Positions 9,653-20,000 of a stretch of 20,964 nt of DNA are shown in pieces (the stretch's first letter is position 1; each line of letters opens with the position of its first letter). Position numbers and translations under genes: made by a program. The notes under the pieces are model-generated. The model had not been told where the DNA came from and searched no databases. It saw nothing but the letters and a program-made list of their open reading frames with translations. The stretch lies in contig MCFL01000363.1 of NCBI GenBank assembly GCA_002102555.1, positions 1 to 20,964 on the forward strand. The letters are read 5' to 3'. This DNA is from Catenaria anguillulae PL171 (lineage: Eukaryota > Blastocladiomycota > Blastocladiomycetes > Blastocladiales > Catenariaceae).

Positions 9653-11948
9653 CTAGTTTCGATTCCAGTCTGGGCTATGATAGAAACCCTCCCGCAACAA
9701 GTCTGGCCACAGAGCTGCGCTTCGACTGCGATTCCTTTCCTTGAGCTCGAGCTCTTGCAGCCGCATCTGCCTTTGCTTTTGCTCCACTTGTAATGCCATG
9801 TTCCACACTTGCTGCTCAACCGCTGGGTCACGAGCAACATCAAGCGCAATGTGCTTACTCTGCGTCGCATTACTCGTACTCAGCTTGGGCATTTGCAGCA
9901 AGAGTGCCGGTTTGCGCTCACGCACAATGGTCATGTACGCTTGTAGCCGGTGGGACACATCGGCAAACAACTCTTCGACGAGATGAATGCGGTGTGCGAG
10001 GTGTGACTTGAGTCGCCCGTCCTCCACATCACGAAACACCAAGGTGACAAACGTCTCGGACCGGTACCTTGAACGCTCCACAATGTCTACCGTCAGCGTG
10101 CGGTTTTTGCTTGCAACTGCCGACTGCGATGATGATGGAGATGATGACGATGGAGATGACGGTATTGCGGCGGTCAGCCAGTTTTGTGCGTTCCATTCGA
10201 CCTTGGGTTTCGCTTTTGCCACTGCCTCATCCAAGCCCGGTGTTACAGCCTCGGTCAACCTTGCCTTGAATTGATACCTGTCTCGATGTTTGGTCACATC
10301 AGTTTGGCTCCCAACAGCCCAACAGTGGTCTCTGCCAGTGAGTATAGGTACAACGGACCTCCCTGTGGAATGACTCTGCTCGAGGCAAGCACGCAGCACA
10401 CCCACAAAGCCCCCCATCCGCTCCTCTGGCAGGTATCCAACGTCGTCGTCGGCCAAGCGGATCCCGCGAACTGTCATCATTCGCCGCCAGGTATCGCGCG
10501 AGATTTCACGCGTGGCCATGAAAAACAGTGGGTCGTTGGGGTCCGTCGCCGTCACCATGTACCGAATCCCCGACCGCCGGGTCCCTTTCATGCTGCTACC
10601 GTCTCGTTGAGGTTGGATGCAGAGAATGTGAAACTCGAGCGAGCCGGGCAGTGGCAGCCGATGCTGTTGTTGGACAGGAGTCGTGTTGGATCCACCACAA
10701 CTTGAAGCAGTCTCGTCTCCGGGTGCCAGAAAGACGAGTCGCTCGCACACTGTCTCTTGATGATGATCACTGTCCTCCGAGTCAGAGTTGGATGATCCCG
10801 TCATCATGCTGTTGTTGTCCCTGCTGCTGCTGCCGTGTTGCCTTTCTTGCCGACTCCTCGTACAGTTTGTTGGGTTCAATCCAAGTCCGAGCATGAGGCG
10901 GTTGGTTTGCTGATACCAGTTCTGAGCCGCTGCCAACGGTCGGTTTAGCTGCTCGCACGACATGGACACGAGCAGTGTGGGAGCGTCTCGCTCAATGATG
11001 GACACGAGTCGAGCCAGGCGGTTCTGCGCCACCTTGAGCTCGCCGTGCATGTGGCGGTAGTGCTGGGCAATGATGCCCTTGAGCTCGGTCCATGATGTCG
11101 GTCTAAACTCGAGTGTCAGCAGCGGCAGCGTGCGCACGCCGCGTGACATGGTCTCGGTAAACAGCAGCGAGCAACGCCGTTCCGTCTCGTACACGAGTAT
11201 GCGCACCTGGTACGCTGGTGGCTCGACTTGTCTGTTGGCGTGTCCACTCACCGCAGATGATGCCAACAATGGTTGTGAGTGATCTGCGACAACAGCAGCC
11301 GCCAGCTCACACAGCGTGGTGCCAAAGCGACGGAACCCGCCTTCGCCCTTGAGCTCCTTCACCATATTCCCATGCTGTTCCTGCGACGCCGTCATGGTCC
11401 GAAAGCTGAATGGTGTGCACAAATGGGTCCAGTGCCAAAAGTAGTCGGATGCCCGAGCCATTCGCACCGTGAAGCACTGTGGGAACGCGTCATTTTCCTA
11501 ACACAATGACAAAATCGATGCTTTTGGTCAGTCTCTTGGTCTGTCGTGCGTCTCGGCGGTCATTTCTAGAGAATGTTTATAATACCAAATATCCAACATC
11601 CAGCACCACGGTATCAGCATGCCGCCTGCCGCGATCCTCATGCCCACCAATGGAGGTGAAATAGTGGACCGTGGCCGGCAACCGAAACGAGCGTTTCGGG
11701 TCGCGCGTTACCGTCCCTGTCACAGCGCCCTTAGTGTCCCGCTGGCAAAGGCCTTGATGAGCCGCCAAAGTCGTTTGAGCATCGGTCAGGGTCTTGATGA
11801 AACTGTCATCTCGTTTCGCAAACGCCGTGACGGGTGCTTCACCTGTCATTACTGCAGCTACGCGGTGTCGTACATCCACTATCGAGTGGGTTGCTTTCTC
11901 GCCCTTTGCGTAAAGTTTAACTTGCGGTTTTGCTGAGTATATTCTCAT
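9653..11948 (-). CDS. Unknown 735-aa protein with internal duplication
   Basis: Two exons, 11948-11586 and 11497-9653, join in frame (phase 0) over an 88-nt intron (GTATTA...GTGTTAG), giving ...VLDVGYL|ENDAFPQCFTVRMA.... The ATG at 11948 begins MRIYSAKPQVKLY. I do not recognise the family. Two regions appear related. Residues about 215-310 (QVRILVYETERRC ... ELKVAQNRLARLVSIIERDAPTLLVSM) can be aligned by eye with the region about 100-190 residues before the end (LTVDIVERSRYRSETFVTLVF ... HRLQAYMTIVRERKPALLLQM). Each has a beta-rich part followed by a long helix. Between them lie Ser/Asn/Gln-rich linkers. The last 50 residues are a charged helix rich in Gln and Arg. There is no signal peptide or membrane segment. 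The gene shares a short divergent promoter with the RasGEF gene and converges on the E2/F-box/TerD gene. A scaffold or coiled-coil role is possible but unproven. Confidence 0.7.
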
Positions 11949-12203
11949 GGTCGTTTACATGTGCCGGCAGTTATGAGGTTTTGGGCGGGCTGGCAGGTGA
12001 TGATGTTGGGTCACGGTCTCGCGATCTGCCTTCCAACTGAAGTCACACCGGAATGAATTTATATGTGGTAACAGATACAGTGGTCAAATTCAAGTGCGAA
12101 CAATGACCATTCGGTCCCTCGTCTTTGCAGAACAATAGATGCGCCTGGGATACTCGATGCATTTACCGCCACTATACTCAGTCTTTGAACTTTAAACCAC
12201 AAT
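11949..12203. promoter_or_regulatory. Short bidirectional promoter region
   Basis: These 255 bases lie between the start codons of the unknown 735-residue protein (minus) and the RasGEF (plus). The two genes must share or abut promoters here. No clear TATA box, known operator or RNA gene was seen. Confidence 0.45.
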
Positions 12204-15200
12204 ATGGAGCAACCTGTGTCCGAGATATTAGGGCCTAGGCAGAGCAAGCAACATGACGCGAAGGAGCACATAGAACCGGACAATCTCTCGAATCAACCGC
12301 GCCACGTAACAGCGTCATGCGAAAGCTCTTCGGAAGCACTCAGAGCGTCCACTTCTGCCATCCCCCACTCAACAAGTCGGCCGAAATTGCGGGTGGCGGT
12401 ATCTTCCGAGTTTCGCCAGGCGAGTTCACAACCCACTTCCCCAAACAACCATGGTTCCGTCAGTCCGCAGTCCTTGTCTTCCTATGTGGTGTCATCAACT
12501 GGATCCGACCACGACTTGAAGAAAGTCGCGAGCCGGTCGATCCGGTCAAAGATTCGGCCACCTACGTCAACGGGATCCTTGGATAAGGTGTCCATACCGA
12601 AAAGCACCTCGTTGACTCAAGTGTCTGGAAGAAGTGTTCGGTCCAACAATGTCATCAACAGAAGCATCCCGACCTCGCGCTCAACACTCAGCATCGAGCG
12701 ATTATTCAGTCATGGGGATGCAAGCAGCGCAGTCAGCTCAACTGCCCCTTCATCGACGGGAACGGCATCGACAAGCTTGACTGATTTACCTCCTCGGCCG
12801 ATTGACCATTCGCATCCGCTCCTTCTCGTCCCGCGCGGACGTGACGGGCTTTCGGTATCAACTTCCAGCGATGCCATTGTGCCGAGCTCATCCACTATTG
12901 CGAAACGCAGTCGATTACAATCGCAAACAAGTGCGCGCTCAGGCGCCTGCTCGACAAACAATATATTGACATCGGCGTCACCTAGTGGCGCGAAAGCAAC
13001 GCCCCTTGCACCACCGAGTGATTCCTCTCTTGCCGACCCCGAAACACATCAGTCGATCAAGCAGCATCGTGAGAAAAAGAACAGCGGGACACTCAAAAAG
13101 GGTATCAAAAAGATGCGAAGCATGTTTTCCGCAAGTTCACCAACTCTGATGGCCGATGAGCTTCCCGAATCCAATTCACGGGGCGATGCAAGGCCATCAG
13201 ACAGTACATCCACTCTTCCAGGTACGACCGGATCTCGCCTTTATCCTTCATCTCGACTTTGCCTTACCCTTGATCCCGCCTGTGCTCGCGTCATGTTTTC
13301 ATGGCCAGGCACTCGCGCAGACAACTCTTCGCCCTCTGAGCCTGTTCCAGATGTCATTGATTCCGTTCAAGTAGCCGTTTACTACGACGACGAAACCGAG
13401 GCTCTGGAGATGGCCTTTGATGTCAGCGTTGCTGGCAAGACGCACTTGACGACCGAGGCGGCAATTGAGCGAATCATCGAGTACTTTGGATGCACACCTG
13501 TCCAGAGCTCGCTGTACTACTACGACCCAAAACTACCCGGACTGCGCATGGAAACAAAGCCGCAACAAAGCTTGGACCTGCTCATGCAGTCACATGTATG
13601 GGCTGTTCTTAATTGTCATTTAACTCTCCGGCCTTTATTCTCATACGCGCAACATATCATGATCTCTCAACCTGTCTGTAGCATGAATGGCGACTCATTC
13701 CCGATGACCATCTGTATACGCTCACGGTTGAAATGCCTACCGATCATCGCCAGCAAACAATCCAGTACCGGCGTGGACTCACAGTCGCCGATGCCGTCAG
13801 TCAACTCATGGAGGTATTTGGATTGAGCAAGGCCGTCAAGTTCAACCTGTTTGTCAACGCCGCCGTCGGCTTTTGGTTGGATGAGAAGCGATATCTGTCC
13901 GATTATGATTTCAAGCCTTCAGTGCGCTCGTTTCTGCTAATACCAACTTTCCGCGGATTTCGTGCTGACGATGTTTTGTCATGTACTTCACTCATGTAGG
14001 ACAAGGTTGAACTCCGCAGCAACACGGATCATCTGTTCATTCGTGTCCACATTCCGGAACTCGATACTCGCTTTGTCGTCAAGTCGCCTCCGCATTTCAC
14101 TCCACCGGAATTCGCATCGCTGCTCATGTACAGCTTACAAACCAAGTCACTCCATCTTGAAAACCCGGAAACCCAGTATGAGCTTTGGCTGCCAAACGAG
14201 CACTGCTGGCTCCCAGAGGGCGACACGATGGGCCAGCACTCGAATCTACTTGTGTTACGAGAGGCGATGGCGCCAGCTCTTGAGTTTCGCCTGCATCACC
14301 AGATCCTCGATGTACACGCAACGACGTTGGGCCCCTTGACAAGTGGCACCCGTGCACATCTCAGTGTGGCCGAAGATGCGACGTTACATGACGTAGACCA
14401 GCTGCTGCTCTTGGACAATCCCGTGGGACTTGACGACCAGGTCGTGATTGCAACCGCCGCCGGAGAGGAGCTCAATCCGCTTCAAAACGTGTGGGAAACA
14501 CTGCGGCAAAATTCATCCAAGGCAGAGCTCAAGCAACGACCCCGCTTGAGATTGGTTCAAGTGACAACGTCAATCGACCGCAATGTGCCCAACGCCCGCG
14601 TTGGGATGGAGCTCGATTTCTCACAGCCACTGGCGCAACTCGTGCCCGTGATTTCTCGCCGACTCGGAATTCAGCCACAGCATGTCCGGCACTTTTGGAT
14701 CAACGAGATGCCGAATTCTACCCCAGTATCTCCCATTCTCCCCAGTAGCGTCACGAAACAGGTCGAACAACTTATACACTCACTCGATGCAAAACCTGAA
14801 CCGCTCGTTCTTGATCGCCCATTGCAGGAACTCAACCTGCGCCCGCTCGACATTTTGCTCGTTGAACTAAACGAGAGCGTTTGGAGATCGGACGGAAAGA
14901 AGCTTCTCGACGTCTGGGAGGCAGCAGAAGCTGCCAATGCGGCAAACGCAAATGCTGGTGGGGCCCCAGTATCGCGCCCGCCTTCTCGAGTATTTGGCGA
15001 TTCCATTTGGTTTGAAGGGCCAGATGTACCTGGTCAGAATGTCGTGATGGACAAGGACGGCAAACTTGTTGGTGCAACATTAAACAAGCTCGTTGAAAAG
15101 ATGACAGTGGATACCGTCAAGCAGTTTGGAGAATGTACGCAATCTTCTTTGGCCTCCTGCTGGCTCCGAGTACTGGAGTTGTGTTTCTTTGCTCCCTGAC

Positions 15201-16938
15201 ACGTACGATACTTGTCTGCAGACACGTCGTTTGTCCAGACTTTTTTCTTGACTTACCACTCATTTACAACACCGCAAGAGGTCTTGAAAAAGCTGATTGA
15301 CCGATACCACGTTCCACGGTTTGGTCATCAAACGCTTCAACAATACGACAAACAACGGCTCAATGTCCAGTCGCGTGTATGCAATGTCATCAAGCTGTGG
15401 ACAAAGTCGTACACGACCTGCTTCATTGATACAAACAGTGGGCACCAGCTCGTCGAAGCGGTCCTGTCCTTTACCGAAAATGTCATGGCTCACGACAAGC
15501 AGTACACGCTCGGTAAGCAAATTCGGCGAAACTTGTTCAAGTTGGTATGCTATGCCTCAGCTCCCGCGGATGGATACGTGCTCTTCTTTTGACACTGTGC
15601 TGACCTCCATGTCCTTTGAGTTCTTGACAGTCAACAAGCGTTGTTGAAAGCACTCGACGTCACCACGATGTTCCAGTCCCATTGCCCAAGATTCCTCGGG
15701 GCATGATTCGCATTACCAGTCTCTACGTTTGTGATCCTGAGGAGGTTGCACGTCAGCTGTGCCTCAGCGAGTACCTTGTTTATCGCCGAATCAAGCCGAC
15801 TGAGCTATTAAACCAGGCATGGATGAAGTCGGATGGACAAATGAGGGCGCCCAACATTTGGTCCGCTGAGCTGCGCTTTCCCGCCGTAAAACAGGCACAC
15901 CGACATAGAATCTCTGACACCTTACGTTTCGTACTACCATAGGGTTTTGTCGCAGCGATTCAACTCCATGGCGCAATGGGTTGCCAAGGGAATCTTATCC
16001 ATCCGAGATGTTCAACAACGTGCCACACGTATGGAGTGGTTTGTCGACGTTGCTTCTGTAGGTGCTCTTGGCTTGGCCTGATGCGCTCATCTCGGCTGAC
16101 CAATCTATGCATTTCCAGTACTTGTTCGAGCTTCGAAACTTCCTATCCTTGATGGCCGTTCTGGCCGGCATCAACAGTGCATCCGTCTCACGATTGAAAG
16201 TGACCAAGACCCGGTTGAGCACCCGTTCGCGAAAGGTCCGTCGCGGTTTCTATCTCTTTACAACGATTGCCTGACCGGTCGCATGTCGCGGTCCAGAAAT
16301 TGAGCGAGCTTGAGAATTGCATGCATCCGCAAGCATCATACAGCAAGTATCGCGAATTGTATCGCACGCCAAATCCTGAAGGGCAAGCAAATGGCCGCAT
16401 TCCATTTATGTACAAAACTTCATTCATTGTCATCTACTGCTCCTTGCGAGCCAAAATCTAACGCCGCTGCGTTGTACATTGTTCCCACAGCACCGTCCAC
16501 CTTACCGACCTGGTCGGAATTGAAGACGGCAACCCAGATATGCTTCCTGGAACCCAGCTCATCAACGTGGCCAAGCGGCGGCTCGTGTACGAGGTCATTC
16601 ACGACGTGCTTCAATATCAGGACGAAGAATATCGCTTTGCGCAGGTCGCCGACATGCAGCGACAGATTGCATTCTGCTACCTGCCCGTGGATCTCACCGA
16701 AGAGCAGCTCTTTCAATGGAGTTTGGCGATCGAGCCGCGTGGGTGGGACGGCGTTTCTCCACTCCCTGAGCCAAACCTTGGCCATCATCAGTCTCAGCAG
16801 CGGGTGGTGTCAACTTCGGTACTAGCCGACCAGATGCATTCCGAGTCATCTTCACAGCCGTTAAAGCCGGCAGCTGGGACGGTCAAGTCTGCTTCAAGTA
16901 CGGCATCATCGCCACGTCAGCAACCCCTCAATCTGTGA
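12204..16938 (+). CDS. RasGEF (Cdc25-type) with tandem ubiquitin-like / talin-F0-like domains, 1370 aa
   Basis: Nine exons keep frame: 12204-13595, 13682-13921, 14000-15134, 15222-15544, 15631-15860, 15943-16057, 16119-16235, 16297-16409 and 16491-16938. The introns are 61-87 nt and all GT-AG. Family guanine-nucleotide exchange factors load GTP onto Ras or Rap at membranes. Residues 1 to about 380 are Ser/Thr-rich and disordered, with a basic patch (REKKNSGTLKKGIKKMRSMF). From about 385 to 890 come at least four ubiquitin-like modules. The second (about 465-552) resembles the talin F0 domain: IQYRRGLTVADAV, GFWLDEKRYLSDYDFKPSDK. A RasGEF N-terminal domain follows (about 900-1025, SFVQTFFLTYHSF). 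The catalytic Cdc25 domain spans about 1055-1295: DPEEVARQLCLSEY, ELLNQAW, ELRNFLSLMAVLAGINSASV, IPFITVHLTDLVGIEDGNP, INVAKRR. These motifs span exon joins 5 to 9, which supports the splice choices. A Ser-rich tail ends at TGA. It may be a RapGEF-like regulator of adhesion or polarity; the substrate GTPase cannot be told from sequence. Confidence 0.88.
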
Positions 16939-16950
16939 GTGCCGACAACT

Positions 16951-16951
<1 letters not shown>

Positions 16952-16983
<32 letters not shown>
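16952..16983. repeat. T32 homopolymer tract
   Basis: An uninterrupted run of 32 T on the plus strand lies 14 bases after the RasGEF stop and 79 bases after the receptor stop on the other strand. It fills part of the 124-bp gap between convergent genes. It could act as a downstream terminator-like or nucleosome-excluding element. On the minus strand it reads as A32. Its exact length is uncertain in any assembly. Confidence 0.9.
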
Positions 16984-16986
<3 letters not shown>

Positions 16987-17062
16987 CCAGTTAATGTTTT
17001 CTGGACGCTGCCAATGTTTTTCTAATGCGCTGTACGACAATATAATTTTGTGTATTTCTCTA

Positions 17063-20000
17063 TCACAAGGAACCCTCTTGCGGTCGGCCGGACAGCTCAG
17101 GTCGAGATTCTTGCCCACCGTCAGTAGGCAATTCAGAGTCGCTCACATCCTGCACTTGGGGGAGCTGTTGAGTTGCGGGAAGACATCGGGACGGCCGCCG
17201 AGATGGCGAGGGTGGGTCGAGAGGCAATCGCAGTCCCCCGCCTCCGCCTCCGTCCGCATCCTGCCCGGCTGGCCGCTGAAGAGAACGGGTTGGACTGGTT
17301 ACCGAACCAGCTGAGACGCTTGATGTTCGCGGCAGCGTCCTGGTTTGTTTTTGCCCCGTTGTCCCAGCCGCAACAGCGATGGTGTCGACAGACGCTTGCA
17401 TCAATCCCTGAACAACAAGCAGTGCGCATCCCTCGAGCATGAGAAGCTGAAATTGGTCGAATGAGGAATGCGAAGCTACAAAAAGGTGGTGCATTATGCC
17501 AGCCGGTCCCCGTGTCACATCTTGAAGGAGCCAACTTGCCTCTGAACTCGAAAGTGCGCCTTGTTGCTCCAAGTCAACAATCCATTGGGTCATGGTGCGA
17601 GCTGATGCCTTGCTGTACACTGCCATATGATCCTCTTCAGAGCTCTCTCGAGACAGAGACGTAGAAGACTTTGAACCAGGGCTACACACAACAAATGAAT
17701 GTGAATCATGAGCGAGTGTGCTGGAAAATAACAAGACTCCAACGTAAATACTTGAATCGCCTCTGAAACATGCGTGCGATCTTTGCAACTCGGTTCATGC
17801 TGTGAGGAGTTGGCATAAAGATCCGAGCATGTCGTCGGCGAAACGCAATCAGCCCACAGACGAGAATCGCAGCCCAGGCACTCAAGAGCGCCAGTGTTGG
17901 GAACAAGGGATCAGACACTTCAAAAATGAACGTTACAAGCACGACAACTGCCGTTGAAAGGCACAGGCAAAGTGCCGTGACTGCCTCGAGCCCGATTCAG
18001 AATGTTTTTCAAGTACTCGGAGCGGGAAGAATCATCATTACGTACGCTTGACAATGGGATACCATGGAATGCGGCAAGGATTCTTGACGGCCACCAACAG
18101 CATGAGCGCCAGAATCATTGCAACGTTGATGAGCAATGGTGTCAGGGAGACTCGAGGGAATATAATCGGGAGATAGATGAGCGTGATTCGTATCACGTTC
18201 GACATGACGTTCATTCTCGCATCCACACTGAGGTCGAGCTCAGGCTCAATCCGCTGCCAAACTTGACTGCACAGAACGACCCTGCAGGAATAAGAGCAGA
18301 TGAGTGAAATGGCTCTCTCAACATTGCTCGTCCAACAGTTCTAACGTACATGGGAAGATACATGACCAGCACCACCGTTGCCACAATTGCCGTTGCCAAA
18401 TGTGGCCCATCCCATGCTTGACCAATGCAGTCGTGGAACAAAAAACACTCGCTGTTGGTGCATGCGACACGGAATATCCCAACCAAGCCTTGGACAACGA
18501 GTACGAGAGCTAGGTTCCCAACTATCGGCAAGTAGGATGTGCCAAGCGAAATGAGTGTTGGCACTTTGCGCTGGAGCTTTGACAGGGTGGGCTGATGGAG
18601 CACAATGAGAGCAATGAGGATCCAGACGAAGGCAAATGCTGACGCGATTGGGGCAAGGATTGTCCCACCCACACTGCGCCAGGGCGGGTACACTGCATCG
18701 AGAACCTTACCGATCCATGGCACCTCGCCATACTTTCATTCACAGATTCTTGCTGAGGTAAGTCTACGTTGCCAAGAGAATGAGCGACAACATGCATACG
18801 TACCATGAACAGCATGCACAGCTCGTACGCATCCGCAAAAATGGTAACGAGCGCAACTCGATTGGACGAACTGTCCCTGATGAGCGGCCCTTTGGCCTGC
18901 TTCTTGATTGGCCCTCCCATTTGGTGCTGGGTGAGTGACATGGACGAGGCGGCAATAATGCTCTTTCGCCGCTTTCGATACTCCACAGCAAAGATAACCA
19001 AGGCGGACAAGTAGACGGAGCTGAGCGTGAGTACAATTGCAATGGCGTAGAACCACGCGCCAAACAAGTGCACGCGCCGGGCCCGCGAAAACTTTTCCCA
19101 GACACCGCGGCCATATTCCTGGCGAATAGCGCACTTGGATTTTGGCATTCGCAGGGCCACTGACTCTGGCATTCCACAGGTTGGGTACGTGTACATGGAC
19201 ATTGAGAGTTGTGATGCGGACGAAGCCAGGTTTGTGACAAAGACGGCGGAAGAGCCCTGCCGACACGCTCTACCGCCACCGGTTGATGCATTCGAGTCCA
19301 AGTAAGGACCAAACGGCATCATGTAGACTTGAAATTGCTGTGAAAAGGAAAATGCACGCAAAAAATCTGAGCCAGTGAATGGGAACGAGATGCGACTGAC
19401 TCCTTGAATCAGTAGATTCGCAGTTGCGAAACCTTGTGCGAAATGAGAATCGGCAACGTTAGGCGGCTGCAAGGCAGCAGTAGCCGCCTGGTCAATGTCC
19501 GAAAAGTACTGGCTGCACTTTTCGCACAACTGACGAGCCTCGGGTGGTGGGGTAATGTCTGCCTGAATGAGGCTTGGCCAGCCATTTGTTTGGTTGACTT
19601 GTCGAGCGTCAAGATAAGAACCGATGGCAATAGGAATATCAGGCGATATCAGTGAAAGGGCGGCGCCAAACGACTGCAGTTGGGCTGCGGAGGAGCACAC
19701 AAGGATGACTGATTGCACTGGACCCTCAAAGCGCTCCTCATCCACCAAAGTCGTGTTTGACAACAGAAGTGAAAGCTGATTCGAGGTTGGGACACTTGGC
19801 AAAAGATGGACAAACTTTGCGGGCGTCGCCAGTGCCTCGAATGCCACTTGTGCTTGTGCGCATGCGTTATGAAATTCACTGGGTGCCGAGTCAAGAATGC
19901 ATATCAGCCCGACCCGCTGATGTGACCGAGTAATGAAGAGATGATCCAAAAGCGCATAAAACTCGACCAGCCATGGAGACCGGTGAGGGACGAGTTGAGC

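Noticed and set aside
12059-12283. 74-codon minus-strand frame across the RasGEF start
   Set aside because: It overlaps the bidirectional promoter and the RasGEF first exon antisense, with no domain.
16932-16990. GTGAGT just inside the RasGEF stop followed by T32 and GCTCCAG, which looks like an intron
   Set aside because: Splicing here would carry the RasGEF into sequence antisense to the receptor tail, and the continuing frame looks non-coding. The TGA gives a natural end after the Ser-rich tail.
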